A DNA stretch of 64,000 nt from Nocardia flavorosea (GTDB taxonomy: Bacteria; Actinomycetota; Actinomycetes; Mycobacteriales; Mycobacteriaceae). The DNA is taken from contig NZ_JADLQL010000003.1 of the NCBI RefSeq assembly GCF_015477805.1, positions 310,001 through 374,000 of the forward strand, read 5' to 3'. Under the pieces are notes generated by a model, which was given only the letters and a program-made list of their open reading frames with translations, was not told the DNA's origin and did not search any database. This document shows positions 45,391 to 54,817 of the stretch, piece after piece. Both the position numbers and the translations under genes were made by a program. Each line of letters begins with the position of its first letter. Position 1 is the stretch's first letter.

Positions 45391-45582
45391 GCAGGGCCCT
45401 CAGCGTCCGGGTGGGCTCCCGGCTCGTACCATCCCCAGGCACCACCCGCGCGGCCGAGTTTCAGTGAGGTTCTGGAAGGGTTCCGGCCACGAGAAAACGA
45501 ACGTGACCACCCGCGCTGGCGAGTCCGGCGCAAAAAAGACCCAGCAATCCGCGTCGTCGGGGGCGGGGCCGGAAAATAGAGT

Positions 45583-45588
45583 TAGCCT
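45583..45588 (+). promoter_or_regulatory. -10 box, candidate leaderless start
   Basis: TAGCCT lies 6 nt before the pruA ATG at 45595, and no ribosome site is seen. Confidence 0.45.
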
Positions 45589-45594
45589 GGGCGT

Positions 45595-47232
45595 ATGGAC
45601 GCTGTCACAGTTGTCCCGACCCCCGTGAACGAACCGGTGCATACTTACGCGCCGGGCAGCTCCGAGCGGGAGCTCCTGCTCGGCAAGCTGGCCGATATCT
45701 CGGGCACCACACTCGACATTCCCCTGGTCATCGATGGTAAACACCGTCCCGGGATCGGCGAGCGCCGCGAGATCGTCGCACCGCATCGGCACCGGCAGGT
45801 GCTCGGGATCTACACGAATACCACGCACGATGAAGCCGCCGCCGCGATCGAAGCGGCGACTGCTGCCGCGCCCGCTTGGCGCGCGCTTCCGTTCGACGAA
45901 CGCGCCGCGGTGCTGCTACGGGCTGCCGATCTGCTGTCCGGTCCGTGGCGGGAGACCTTGGCCGCGGCGACGATGCTGGGGCAGTCGAAATCGGCGGCGC
46001 AGGCCGAAATCGACGCACCGTGCGAATTGGTCGATTTCTGGCGGTTCAACGTGTCGTTCGCGCGCGGCATTCTGGCGCAACAGCCGCAGTCGAGTCCGGG
46101 CGTCTGGAACCGGCTCGATTATCGGCCACTGGAGGGTTTCGTCTACGCGATCACGCCGTTCAACTTCTCGGCTATCGCGGGGAATCTGCCAACTGCCCCG
46201 GCTTTGATGGGCAATACCGTGGTGTGGAAACCGTCGCCCACGCAGACGCTGGCCGCGTATTACACGATGAAACTGCTGGAGGCCGCGGGGCTGCCGCCGG
46301 GGGTTATCAATATGGTCACCGGGGACGGGAGAGAGCTTTCGGAAGTGGCGCTCACCGATCCGCGGCTGGGCGGTATCCATTTCACCGGGTCGGCGCCCAC
46401 GTTCCAGTATCTGTGGAGTCAGGTCGGTGCCAACCTCGGCCGTTATCGCGGGTATCCGCGGCTGGTCGGGGAGACCGGCGGGAAAGATTTCGTCGTCGCG
46501 CATCCGTCCGCGGAACCGGCCGCGCTGCGTACCGCGCTGATCCGCGGCGCGTACGAGTACCAGGGGCAGAAATGCTCGGCTGCGTCGCGCGCGTATCTGC
46601 CGCGTTCGCTGTGGCGGGTGATGAGCGACGATTTCTTCGGGATCGCCGATTCATTGAGTTATGGAGATGTCGCGGATCTGTCGAAATTCGGCGGGGCCTT
46701 GATCGACCGGCGCGCCTACGACAAAAGCGTGCGGGCGATCGAGCGCGCCCGTTCGGCGAATGTGCCGATCCCGGTGGGCGGCACCTATGACGACAGCGAG
46801 GGCTGGTTCGTCCGTCCGACCGTGCTGCTGGCGGAGGATCCCCGCGACGAATCGTTCGCCACCGAATATTTCGGCCCGATTCTCTCGGTATACGTGTACG
46901 ACGACAGCGTGCCCGGCACGTGGGAGAGCATTCTGGCCGAAGTGGAATCGGCGGCCCCGTACGCGCTGACCGGCGCCGTTTTCGCGCAGGACCGGCAGGC
47001 GGTCGAGGAGGCTTCCGCACGGTTGCGGTTCGCGGCCGGCAATTTCTATGTGAACGACAAACCCACCGGCGCGGTGGTGGGGCAGCAGCCTTTCGGTGGC
47101 GCCCGGGCCTCGGGTACCGACGACAAGGCCGGATCTCCGCTGAACCTGCTGCGCTGGGTGGCGCCACGGGCCATCAAGGAGACCTTCGTCCCGCACACCG
47201 ATCACCGGTATCCGCATATGGAGCGGGGATGA
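45595..47232 (+). CDS. pruA: PruA, glutamate-semialdehyde (P5C) dehydrogenase
   Basis: 545 residues of the aldehyde dehydrogenase superfamily. The catalytic Cys is C327 in GQKCSAASR and the general base Glu is E293 in GETGGKDF. It turns glutamate-5-semialdehyde into glutamate with NAD+, the second step of proline breakdown. The partner proline dehydrogenase follows 34 bp downstream, as in M. tuberculosis pruA-putB. Confidence 0.95.
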   Translation: MDAVTVVPTPVNEPVHTYAPGSSERELLLGKLADISGTTLDIPLVIDGKHRPGIGERREIVAPHRHRQVLGIYTNTTHDEAAAAIEAATAAAPAWRALPFDERAAVLLRAADLLSGPWRETLAAATMLGQSKSAAQAEIDAPCELVDFWRFNVSFARGILAQQPQSSPGVWNRLDYRPLEGFVYAITPFNFSAIAGNLPTAPALMGNTVVWKPSPTQTLAAYYTMKLLEAAGLPPGVINMVTGDGRELSEVALTDPRLGGIHFTGSAPTFQYLWSQVGANLGRYRGYPRLVGETGGKDFVVAHPSAEPAALRTALIRGAYEYQGQKCSAASRAYLPRSLWRVMSDDFFGIADSLSYGDVADLSKFGGALIDRRAYDKSVRAIERARSANVPIPVGGTYDDSEGWFVRPTVLLAEDPRDESFATEYFGPILSVYVYDDSVPGTWESILAEVESAAPYALTGAVFAQDRQAVEEASARLRFAAGNFYVNDKPTGAVVGQQPFGGARASGTDDKAGSPLNLLRWVAPRAIKETFVPHTDHRYPHMERG

Positions 47233-47266
47233 ACTGGCGAGTTCGCGTGGTGTTCCGGGAGGCCGG

Positions 47267-48226
47267 GTGAATCCGCTGCGCCCGGCGATCCTCGCGGCCG
47301 CCGGGTCCGATCGGGTGAAACGGACGCTGATTACCAGCCGGGTGAGCGCCGCCCTCGTCCGCCGCTTCGTGCCTGGGGAGACGCGGTCGGAGTTGGTTGC
47401 CGGGGTTCGGGAACTGCTGGCGAGCGGGCGGGCGGTGAGCGTGGACTTCCTCGGCGAGTACACCACCGACCGTGCGCAGGCCGACGCCGCGGTCGCCGAA
47501 TATCTGGCGCTGATCAACGACCTCGCGGCATTGGACACCGCTGCTGTCCCGGCCGGCGCGGCACCGCTCGAGGTTTCGGTCAAACTCTCGGCGCTCGGCC
47601 AGTGGCTGGGCCCGGATGGGCCGGCGATCGCCACCGAGAACCTGCGCGTGCTCTGCACCAAGGCCGCGGAGTCGGGGGTATGGGTCACCGTGGACGCCGA
47701 GGACCATACGACCACGGCGGCCACCCTCGCCGCCGTTCGGCGGGTACGGTCGGATTTTTCCTGGTTGGGCACGGTGATCCAGGCATACCTGTACCGCAGC
47801 GTGGACGACTGCCGGGACCTCGCGGACGCGGGCGCACGGGTGCGTCTGTGCAAGGGCGCCTACCGGGAGCCGGCGACAGTGGCCCACCAGCGCCGCGCCG
47901 ACGTGGACAGCGCGTATCTGCGCTGTCTGCGGGTGTTGATGCAGGGCTCGGCCCGGCCACTGGTGGCTTCGCACGATCCCGCGCTGATCGCTGCCGCGAC
48001 CGATCTCGCCGCCCGGACCGGGCGCGGTCCCGGCGAGTGGGAGTACCAGATGCTGTACGGCATCCGTACCGGCGAACAAGAGCGGCTCGCCGGTCGCGGC
48101 GAGTTCGTCCGGGTCTACGTGCCGTACGGGAATCAGTGGTACGGCTACCTGATGCGCCGCCTCGCCGAACGCCCCGCCAACCTCGGTTTCTTCCTGCGCG
48201 CCCTGGCGACGCCCGCGCGGACCTGA
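47267..48226 (+). CDS. putB: Proline dehydrogenase
   Basis: 319 residues of the FAD-binding TIM-barrel family. VSVKLSALG, VTVDAEDHTTTAATLA, QAYLYRS, RLCKGAYREPATVAH and YVPYGNQWYGYLMRRLAERPAN are the family motifs, the last carrying the paired Arg that bind proline. It makes P5C, which pruA upstream oxidises. GTG 47267 is the start. It is convergent with the MpaB-like gene, 16 bp away. Confidence 0.94.
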   Translation: MNPLRPAILAAAGSDRVKRTLITSRVSAALVRRFVPGETRSELVAGVRELLASGRAVSVDFLGEYTTDRAQADAAVAEYLALINDLAALDTAAVPAGAAPLEVSVKLSALGQWLGPDGPAIATENLRVLCTKAAESGVWVTVDAEDHTTTAATLAAVRRVRSDFSWLGTVIQAYLYRSVDDCRDLADAGARVRLCKGAYREPATVAHQRRADVDSAYLRCLRVLMQGSARPLVASHDPALIAAATDLAARTGRGPGEWEYQMLYGIRTGEQERLAGRGEFVRVYVPYGNQWYGYLMRRLAERPANLGFFLRALATPART

Positions 48227-48242
48227 TGCCGCGCCGGGGGCC

Positions 48243-49109
48243 TCAGACCAGTGGTTTGCCCTTGCGCATGCGGCGGCGCATATCCCACAGGTAGTAGTTC
48301 ATCGGGAACTGGCGCAAGGCCCGGGGCTGGAGTTTCAGACTCGAGCCTATGACCTTCATCGTGCGGTCGAACCAGCGCTGATTGCTCGTGGTCCAGCTCA
48401 GGCTCATCTTCCGGCGGATCTGCGGGGGCAGGCAGCCGGTGACGACGAACCGGTGGAACCCGGCCGATACCCACCGCACCGGTAGCGGCAGCATCTTCAG
48501 GTCGATGAGGTCGTTGAAATAGGCGCGGGTGGTGTCGTCGATGTCGAGGTTGTCCAGGTTGTTCTCCCAGAACTGCCAGAACGCGGCCCGGTTCGGCGGC
48601 CACATTTCGGGGCGCACCTGCAGGGTGGTGCCGAGCCGGATGCTGTGCGCGTAGAAAGTGTCGGCGGTGGCTTCGTCCATGGGGCCCTGGACTTTTTCCA
48701 GGAGGTCGACGAATCCGAAGTACAGGCAGGCCGCGACCCAGAGTTGGAGCTGGGGGTCGAAGGCGTTGTATTTGACCGGGCTGGTGGGTTTGGTGCGGAT
48801 GCGGCGGTGGACTGTGTTGACCGCGAGCCGGTAGGCGTCGCGTTCCTTCTCGGTGCCCAGCATGGCGACCGCCAGATAGGTGAGGGTGGTGCGCAGCCGC
48901 TTGAACGGGTGCTCCATCACGTTGCCGCTTCTGACATCGCTTTCCATGACGCCGTAGGCGACCGGCCGCAAACCCAGCTGCATGATCACGTTCGCCATGC
49001 CGCCGAGGAAGGCGGTGATTCCGACGATATGGTCTTCGACGTCGAAATCGGGGGCGGGGAGCGGGCGGGGTTCGGGTTCGCTCGGTGACATGGGCTGGGG
49101 AACGGTCAT
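48243..49109 (-). CDS. MpaB/DUF2236-family oxygenase
   Basis: 288 residues. Family signs: GMANVIMQLGLRPVAYGVMESD near the N-terminus, HPFKRLRTT, and TVHRRIRTKP with the heme-type His, then FDPQLQLWVAAC. Members include latex-clearing protein and bind heme b or Fe. ATG 49109 is chosen because AGGAAAGAGG lies upstream. It is divergent from a TetR gene over a 127-bp gap with a palindrome, so it is likely repressed by that TetR. The substrate is unknown. Confidence 0.83.
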   Translation of the reverse strand: MTVPQPMSPSEPEPRPLPAPDFDVEDHIVGITAFLGGMANVIMQLGLRPVAYGVMESDVRSGNVMEHPFKRLRTTLTYLAVAMLGTEKERDAYRLAVNTVHRRIRTKPTSPVKYNAFDPQLQLWVAACLYFGFVDLLEKVQGPMDEATADTFYAHSIRLGTTLQVRPEMWPPNRAAFWQFWENNLDNLDIDDTTRAYFNDLIDLKMLPLPVRWVSAGFHRFVVTGCLPPQIRRKMSLSWTTSNQRWFDRTMKVIGSSLKLQPRALRQFPMNYYLWDMRRRMRKGKPLV

Positions 49110-49126
49110 CGGTGACCTCTTTCCTG

Positions 49127-49153
49127 TGAGAGGATTATATGATAACCATCTCA
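49127..49153. promoter_or_regulatory. Candidate TetR operator
   Basis: A 27-bp imperfect palindrome with outer arms TGAGA/TCTCA and inner arms TTAT/ATAA. It lies in the divergent gap of the MpaB-like gene and the TetR gene, and overlaps the region just before the former's ribosome site. Confidence 0.55.
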
Positions 49154-49236
49154 TTCACTCTATCGGGCGTCAACCGTCATCGTAGTTGTGCGATGCTTAC
49201 TGTGTCATTGCGTCACCGAACGCGAGAGGTGCCGAG

Positions 49237-49875
49237 ATGGGTGCGCTGGCTCAACTGCTGCCACTGGTGCGATCGCCGCGCCGCGATCACGACCAATCGG
49301 TGCTTGCCGCCGCGCTACAGGCGTTCCTCGATTTCGGGATCAAACGCACCAGCATGGTGGAGGTCGCCCGGCGCGGCGGGCTCTCGCTGGCCACGCTGTA
49401 CCGCCGGTTCTCCAGCAAATCCGATCTGATCCAGGCCGTAGGGCTGCAACAGACCCGTGAGTTCATCGACGGTGTCGATGCCGCGGTGCAACGGCAGATC
49501 GACCGCGACGCCGGTGCCGAAGACCAGATCGTCGAATTGTTCGTGGCCTTCCTCGACGGTCTGCGCGGTAACCGGCTGCTGGACCGGCTGCTCGATACCG
49601 AACCCGAGATCGTGCTGCCCTACCTGACCACCAAGGGCGCCCCCGTCATCGAACTCGGCCGCGACTACCTCGCCGAGTTCGTCACCCGGTTGCAGACCGA
49701 AGGAAAACTGCCGGCCTACGATCCGCTGCCGGTGGCCGAAACGGTCGCGCGGACCGCATTATCACTGGCACTGACTCCGCAGACGGTGATTCCGCTGGAC
49801 GACGATATCGCCGTCCGGCAGTACGCCCGCGATCATGTCGCGGTCTCGTTCCGGGTACCGATCGCGGATACCTGA
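49237..49875 (+). CDS. TetR-family regulator
   Basis: 212 residues from ATG 49237 with GAGAGGT 7 nt upstream. The HTH is MVEVARRGGLSLATLYRRFSS (about 42-60). The C-terminal domain is helical. It most likely controls itself and the divergent MpaB-like gene. The ligand is unknown. Confidence 0.85.
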   Translation: MGALAQLLPLVRSPRRDHDQSVLAAALQAFLDFGIKRTSMVEVARRGGLSLATLYRRFSSKSDLIQAVGLQQTREFIDGVDAAVQRQIDRDAGAEDQIVELFVAFLDGLRGNRLLDRLLDTEPEIVLPYLTTKGAPVIELGRDYLAEFVTRLQTEGKLPAYDPLPVAETVARTALSLALTPQTVIPLDDDIAVRQYARDHVAVSFRVPIADT

Positions 49876-49950
49876 ATCCGGGCCGAACCGCCCGGCCGCC
49901 GGGCACCCCACGACCGGGTAGGTCTGCGAAACCGCGGCGGCACCGGGCAG

Positions 49951-49956
49951 TAGGTT
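49951..49956 (+). promoter_or_regulatory. -10 box, candidate leaderless start
   Basis: TAGGTT lies 6 nt before the fadD36 ATG at 49963; no ribosome site is seen. Confidence 0.45.
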
Positions 49957-49962
49957 GGGCGC

Positions 49963-51402
49963 ATGTCCCTCGCGCCGCGTCTGCTCCGATCGCTGGACCC
50001 ACTGGCCGTCGCCGCGGGAGCCGATATACCCGACGCCGTCACGATCGACGGAACCACCTTTTCGCGCAGTGATCTGCTCGGTGCGGCCACTTCGGTGGCG
50101 GAACGGATCGCCCGCGCGGAACGGGTCGCGGTACTGGCCCGCCCCACGGCATCCACCGTGCTGGCCGTCGTCGGCTGCCTGATCGCCGGAGTGACCGTGG
50201 TGCCGGTACCACCCGATTCCGGTACCGCCGAACTCGACCATATGCTCGCCGATTCCGGGGCACAGGCGTGGCTGGGGGAGGCGCCGGAAGGTACCGCGCT
50301 ACCGGTGGTCCCGGTGCGCCGGCACGCGCGGTCGTGGCATACCTACCCCGAGCCCGACCCCGCCGCGCCGGCGTTCGTGCTCTACACCTCCGGCACCACC
50401 GGCCTGCCGAAAGGTGTGGTGCTGAGCCGGCGTGCGATCGCCGCCGGACTGGACGCGCTCGCCGAAGCCTGGTCGTGGACCCCGGCCGATGTGCTGGTGC
50501 ACGGCCTGCCGCTGTTCCACGTCCACGGCCTGATACTGGGTGTGCTCGGACCGCTGCGGGTCGGCAGCCCGCTCGTGCACACCGGGAAACCGACGCCTGC
50601 GAACTACGCCGCGACCGCGGGCACCATGTATTTCGGCGTGCCCACCGTCTGGACCCGGATCAGCGAGGATCCCGACGCCGCGAAACAGCTGAGCGCCGCG
50701 CGCCTGCTGATCTCCGGTAGCGCGCCGCTGCCCGCACCGGTGTTCGAGCGGTTGGCCGAACTCACCGGCCAGGCGCCGATCGAACGCTATGGGATGAGCG
50801 AAACGATGATCACGCTCTCCGCGCGCGCCGACGGCGAACGCCGGCCGGGCTGGGTCGGGGTGCCCGTGCGGGGCGTGCAGACCAGACTGCGGGACGAAGC
50901 GGGACAACCGGTGCCGCACGACGGTTCGAGTATCGGCGGTTTGCAGGTGCGCGGTCCCATGCTGTTCGACGGATACTTCGGCCGCCCGGAGGCCACCGCC
51001 GAATGCTGGACCGAGGACGGCTGGTTCCGCACCGGCGATGTCGCGGCGATCGACGCGGACGGATTCCACCGGATCGTCGGCCGGGAGTCGGTGGACCTGA
51101 TCAAATCCGGTGGGTACCGGATCGGCGCGGGCGAGGTCGAAACCACCCTGCTGGGCCATCCCGGTGTCGCCGAGGTGGCGGTCGTCGGGCTACCGGATGC
51201 CGATCTGGGCCAGCGGATCGTCGCGTTCGTCGTCCCGCGCGGTTGCGCGCCCGCCGAACAGGAACTGATCGACCAGGTCGCCGGAGAGCTCTCGGCCCAC
51301 AAGCGGCCGCGGGAGATCCGCTTTGTCGCCTCCTTGCCGAGAAATGCGATGGGCAAGGTGCAGAAGAAACAATTGAGCCGCGCCGAGGCACCGGAGGGGT
51401 GA
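49963..51402 (+). CDS. fadD36: FadD36-like acyl-CoA synthetase
   Basis: 479 residues of the ANL superfamily. The AMP loop is YTSGTTGLPKG (about 141-151). GMSETM and TGDVA are motifs II and III, and the C-terminal hinge and Lys region reads RNAMGKVQKK. It activates an acyl or short-chain acid as acyl-CoA. Position and length match Rv1193 of M. tuberculosis. The substrate is not deducible here. Confidence 0.85.
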   Translation: MSLAPRLLRSLDPLAVAAGADIPDAVTIDGTTFSRSDLLGAATSVAERIARAERVAVLARPTASTVLAVVGCLIAGVTVVPVPPDSGTAELDHMLADSGAQAWLGEAPEGTALPVVPVRRHARSWHTYPEPDPAAPAFVLYTSGTTGLPKGVVLSRRAIAAGLDALAEAWSWTPADVLVHGLPLFHVHGLILGVLGPLRVGSPLVHTGKPTPANYAATAGTMYFGVPTVWTRISEDPDAAKQLSAARLLISGSAPLPAPVFERLAELTGQAPIERYGMSETMITLSARADGERRPGWVGVPVRGVQTRLRDEAGQPVPHDGSSIGGLQVRGPMLFDGYFGRPEATAECWTEDGWFRTGDVAAIDADGFHRIVGRESVDLIKSGGYRIGAGEVETTLLGHPGVAEVAVVGLPDADLGQRIVAFVVPRGCAPAEQELIDQVAGELSAHKRPREIRFVASLPRNAMGKVQKKQLSRAEAPEG

Positions 51403-51452
51403 CCGCGCTGCCATGGACCCTACGGTATTGACCCCAACCGTACTCGAGGTCT

Positions 51453-51458
51453 TACCGT
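51453..51458 (+). promoter_or_regulatory. -10 box, candidate leaderless start
   Basis: TACCGT lies 7 nt before the ATG at 51466. A TTGACC at 51428 could be the -35 (19-nt spacer). Confidence 0.45.
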
Positions 51459-51465
51459 CGGCCCC

Positions 51466-51834
51466 ATGAACGCGACCCTCGCTCCCGAACACCTCGACTA
51501 CCTGGCCGGGCAACGGCTCGGCCGTTTGGCCACCGTAGGCCCGGACGGCGCGCCCCAGAACAACCCTGTCGGCTTCCGTTACAACCCCGACCTCGGCACC
51601 ATCGATATCGCGGGCTGGAATATGGGCCGCTCACGCAAGTTCCGCAACCTCGCGAAGAACGACCGGGTCGCGTTCGTGGTCGACGATATCGCCTCGGTCC
51701 AGCCGTGGCGGGTGCGCTGCCTGGAGATCCGCGGTACCGCCGAAGCACTCACCGGTACCGCCACATACATCGGTACCGAACCCGGGGAGTTGATCCGCAT
51801 CCACCCGGAACGCGTGATCGCCTTCGGGATCTGA
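51466..51834 (+). CDS. PPOX-class F420-dependent oxidoreductase
   Basis: 122 residues, split-barrel fold: LAGQRLGRLATVGPDGAPQNNPVGFRY, then NMGRSRKFRNLAKNDRVAFVVDD and IEIRGTAEAL-like EIRGTAEAL. It is a TIGR04023-like member of the PPOX family and probably uses F420H2. The substrate is unknown. It is alone between fadD36 and dapD. Confidence 0.83.
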   Translation: MNATLAPEHLDYLAGQRLGRLATVGPDGAPQNNPVGFRYNPDLGTIDIAGWNMGRSRKFRNLAKNDRVAFVVDDIASVQPWRVRCLEIRGTAEALTGTATYIGTEPGELIRIHPERVIAFGI

Positions 51835-52046
51835 GGGCGCCGTAGCCAGGAAACCCCACAACCGCCGGCCGGGCCCGATTCGCTGCCGATGATGTCGGCT
51901 CCGCCGAGGTAGGGAACTCGGATATCGGAACAGGTCTGTCCGTTCGAGGTATTCGGCAACCGTGTCGTTTCACCTGATGCGCTTCGCATATGGGGCTGCC
52001 CGCGTCCGAGTTCGTGAACCGGTGCCGGGATTACGGCGTGAGCCGG

Positions 52047-52994
52047 TCAGTTGTGCGCGTGCAGGGCTTCGTTCAGTTCGATGCCCGTTCCCGAGCGGGG
52101 AACGACCTCCACCGCACCGGTTTGCGAATTACGGCGGAACAGCAGGTTGTTCGTACCGCTGAGTTCCGCGGCCTTGATCACCTTGCCGTCCGGCGTGCTG
52201 ACCTTGGTACCGGCGGTGAGGTAGAGGCCCGCCTCCAGTACGCAATCGTCGCCGAGCGGGATGCCCAGGCCCGAATTCGCGCCCAGCAGCGAGCGTTCGC
52301 CGATCGAGATGATGGTGGTTCCGCCGCCGGACAGGGTGCCCATGGTGGACGCCCCGCCGCCGATATCGGAGCCGTCGCCCACCACGACGCCCGCCGAGAT
52401 ACGGCCCTCCACCATGGAGGTGCCGAGGGTGCCGGCGTTGAAGTTCACGAAGCCCTCGTGCATGACGGTGGTTCCGGCCGCCAGATGCGCGCCCAGCCGG
52501 ACCCGGTCCGCGTCGCCGATGCGGACCCCGGCGGGGACTACGTAGTCGACCATGCGCGGGAACTTGTCGACGCTGTACACGGTGACCGGTCCACGGGCGC
52601 GCAGTTTCGCCCGGGTGGTTTCGAACCCTTCCACCGCGGCGGGCCCGTGGTTGGTCCAGACGACATTGGCGAGCAGGGCGAACTGTCCTTCCAGGCTCAC
52701 CGAATGCGGGCGTACCAGGCGGTGGGACAGCAGGTGCAGGCGCAGATACACATCGTGTGCGTCGACCGGGGCCGCGGACAGGTCGGCGATGGTGGTGCGG
52801 ACGGCGATCACCTCGACCCCGCGGGCAGAATCGGGACCCACCAGTTCGGCCAGTTCGGCGGGCGCCTCGGTGAGCCGCTCGGTGCCGTTCTCGGTGAACT
52901 CACCCAGCTGCGGGGCGGGGAACCAGGTATCAAGAACGGTTCCGTCGGTGGTCACGTTGGCGATGCCGATAGCGGTTGCTCCCTGAGTGCTCAC
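52047..52994 (-). CDS. dapD: DapD, tetrahydrodipicolinate N-succinyltransferase
   Basis: 315 residues from GTG 52994. It has the left-handed beta helix of hexapeptide transferases, seen as a run of [59 protein letters not shown] matches the actinobacterial DapD type. It succinylates tetrahydrodipicolinate for lysine/meso-DAP. It is divergent from dapE with a 61-bp gap in which both genes have leaderless-type boxes. Confidence 0.93.
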   Translation of the reverse strand: MSTQGATAIGIANVTTDGTVLDTWFPAPQLGEFTENGTERLTEAPAELAELVGPDSARGVEVIAVRTTIADLSAAPVDAHDVYLRLHLLSHRLVRPHSVSLEGQFALLANVVWTNHGPAAVEGFETTRAKLRARGPVTVYSVDKFPRMVDYVVPAGVRIGDADRVRLGAHLAAGTTVMHEGFVNFNAGTLGTSMVEGRISAGVVVGDGSDIGGGASTMGTLSGGGTTIISIGERSLLGANSGLGIPLGDDCVLEAGLYLTAGTKVSTPDGKVIKAAELSGTNNLLFRRNSQTGAVEVVPRSGTGIELNEALHAHN

Positions 52995-53002
52995 GACACC
53001 GC

Positions 53003-53008
53003 AGCCTA
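53003..53008 (-). promoter_or_regulatory. -10 box for dapD, candidate leaderless start
   Basis: TAGGCT on the minus strand lies 8 nt before GTG 52994; no ribosome site is seen. Confidence 0.4.
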
Positions 53009-53041
53009 CCCACCAGCGTTTCCGCAGTGGTGCGGCACCTC

Positions 53042-53047
53042 TACGCT
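53042..53047 (+). promoter_or_regulatory. -10 box for dapE, candidate leaderless start
   Basis: TACGCT lies 8 nt before GTG 53056. Its distance from the dapD box is only about 33 bp, so the two promoters must be nearly back to back. Confidence 0.4.
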
Positions 53048-53055
53048 CGTATCCC

Positions 53056-54153
53056 GTGACCCTCGACCTGCACGCCGATCCCATCGCGCTGACCGCGGCC
53101 CTCGTCGATATTCCCAGCGTGTCCCGGGAGGAGGCCGCGATCACCACCGCCGTCGAAACGGCGCTACGCACCCAGACCAGCGGCTTCGAGGTGGTGCGCC
53201 GCGGCAACGTGGTGCTGGCCCGGACCGACCGGGGCCTACCCACGCGGGTGGTCCTCGCGGGGCATCTCGACACGGTGCCGATCGCGGACAACGTGCCGGG
53301 CCGGTTCACCGTCGAGAACGGGGCGGAGGTGCTGTACGGCTGCGGCTCGGTCGATATGAAATCGGGGGACGCGGTATTCCTGCATCTGGCCGCCACCATT
53401 GCCGAACCCGCCCACGATCTGACCCTGATCTTCTACGACTGCGAGGAGATCGCCGCCGAGTTCAACGGCCTGAACACCATCGAACGCGAGCTGCCGGAAT
53501 GGCTGGACGCCGATCTGGCGATCCTGGGCGAACCCTCCGGCGGCTGGATCGAGGCCGGTTGCCAGGGCACGCTGCGGGTCCGGTTGAGCACGGCCGGGGT
53601 GCGGGCGCATTCGGCGCGTTCCTGGCTCGGTGACAATGCGCTCCACCGGCTCGCGCCCGTCCTGACCCGGTTGTCGGAGTATCGGGCGCGGGAGGTCGAT
53701 ATCGACGGCTGCCGCTACCGGGAAGGGCTGTCTGCGGTGCGCGTCGAGGGCGGGGTTGCCGGGAACGTCGTTCCGGATTCCGCCGCGGTGGAGGTGAACT
53801 TCCGGTTCGCACCCGACCGCACCGTCGCGCAGGCGACCGAACACGTCCGGGAGGTTTTCGCCGGCCTGGAACTGGACTTCACGGTGACCGACGCGGCACC
53901 CGGCGCGCTGCCCGGGCTCACCGCCCCCGCGGCGCAGGGGCTCGTCGACGTGGTCCGGGCGCACGGTTCGGCCGGAATCCGCGCGAAATACGGCTGGACC
54001 GATGTCTCCCGGTTCGCCGCCCGCGGTATTCCGGCGGTGAACTTCGGCCCCGGCGACCCCAATCTCGCGCATAAACGCGACGAACACGTCCCGCTGGATC
54101 AGATCACCGCCGTCACCGAGATGCTGCGCGCCTACCTGGAGGGGAACCAGTGA
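53056..54153 (+). CDS. dapE: DapE, succinyl-diaminopimelate desuccinylase
   Basis: 365 residues of the M20 metallopeptidase family. Zinc ligands are read in LAGHLDTVP (H, D), CGSVDMKSG (bridging D) and FYDCEEIAA (Glu pair), then ILGEPSGG and the last His in [11 protein letters not shown]. The enzyme frees LL-diaminopimelate. The stop overlaps the next gene by GTGA. Confidence 0.93.
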   Translation: MTLDLHADPIALTAALVDIPSVSREEAAITTAVETALRTQTSGFEVVRRGNVVLARTDRGLPTRVVLAGHLDTVPIADNVPGRFTVENGAEVLYGCGSVDMKSGDAVFLHLAATIAEPAHDLTLIFYDCEEIAAEFNGLNTIERELPEWLDADLAILGEPSGGWIEAGCQGTLRVRLSTAGVRAHSARSWLGDNALHRLAPVLTRLSEYRAREVDIDGCRYREGLSAVRVEGGVAGNVVPDSAAVEVNFRFAPDRTVAQATEHVREVFAGLELDFTVTDAAPGALPGLTAPAAQGLVDVVRAHGSAGIRAKYGWTDVSRFAARGIPAVNFGPGDPNLAHKRDEHVPLDQITAVTEMLRAYLEGNQ

Positions 54154-54728
54154 ACCCACGACCGTTCGCCGTCTGCGTGTACTGCTCCGCGAGTACCACC
54201 GACCCCGGCCATCTGGCGCTCGCGGCGCGGGTGGGTACCGAGATAGCCCGGCGCGGCTGGCAGTTGGTGTCCGGTGGCGGGCATGTGTCGATGATGGGCG
54301 CGGTGGCCTCCGCGGCCCGCGCCGGCGGCGCCGACACCATCGGCGTCATCCCGAAACATCTGGTGCATCGTGAGGTCGCCGATGTGGACGCCGACGAGTT
54401 GATCGTCACCGACACCATGCGCCAGCGCAAACAGGTCATGGAAGACCGCGCCGACGCCTTTCTCACCCTTCCCGGCGGTATCGGCACGCTCGAAGAGTTC
54501 TTCGAGGCGTGGACCGGTGGCTACCTCGGCCAGCACACCAAACCCATGGCGATCCTCGACCCGGGCGGACACTACTCCGGTCTGTTCTCCTGGCTCGCCG
54601 AACTCCACGACCGCGGCTTCGTACCGCAACAGGCCCTCGACCTCATCACCGTCACCGCGGACCTGTCCGAAGCGTTCGCCGCGCTGAACCCGCAGCCACC
54701 CCAGGACGCGGTGCTCCGGGCGGTCTGA
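54150..54728 (+). CDS. LOG-family protein (TIGR00730, Rv1205-like)
   Basis: 192 residues, Rossmann fold. [15 protein letters not shown] and [26 protein letters not shown] carry the family motif PGGxGTxxE. Members cleave cytokinin riboside monophosphates or other nucleotides; Rv1205 in M. tuberculosis is known for this. GTG 54150 overlaps the dapE stop, so translation is coupled. Confidence 0.9.
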   Translation: MNPRPFAVCVYCSASTTDPGHLALAARVGTEIARRGWQLVSGGGHVSMMGAVASAARAGGADTIGVIPKHLVHREVADVDADELIVTDTMRQRKQVMEDRADAFLTLPGGIGTLEEFFEAWTGGYLGQHTKPMAILDPGGHYSGLFSWLAELHDRGFVPQQALDLITVTADLSEAFAALNPQPPQDAVLRAV

Positions 54729-54805
54729 CGGTACGTAGCCGCGGGGGTCGCGGGTGGATCGACAACGCCTAGGGGGCCGGAACCTGCCCGCCACCGGCGC
54801 GCCAA

Positions 54806-54811
54806 TAAGCT
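54806..54811 (+). promoter_or_regulatory. -10 box, candidate leaderless start
   Basis: TAAGCT lies 6 nt before the folP2-like ATG at 54818; no ribosome site is seen. Confidence 0.45.
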
Positions 54812-54817
54812 CAGCTC

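Noticed and set aside
45391-45594. Small gene between dapC and pruA
   Set aside because: No start with a ribosome site; the gap is better explained as the pruA promoter region.
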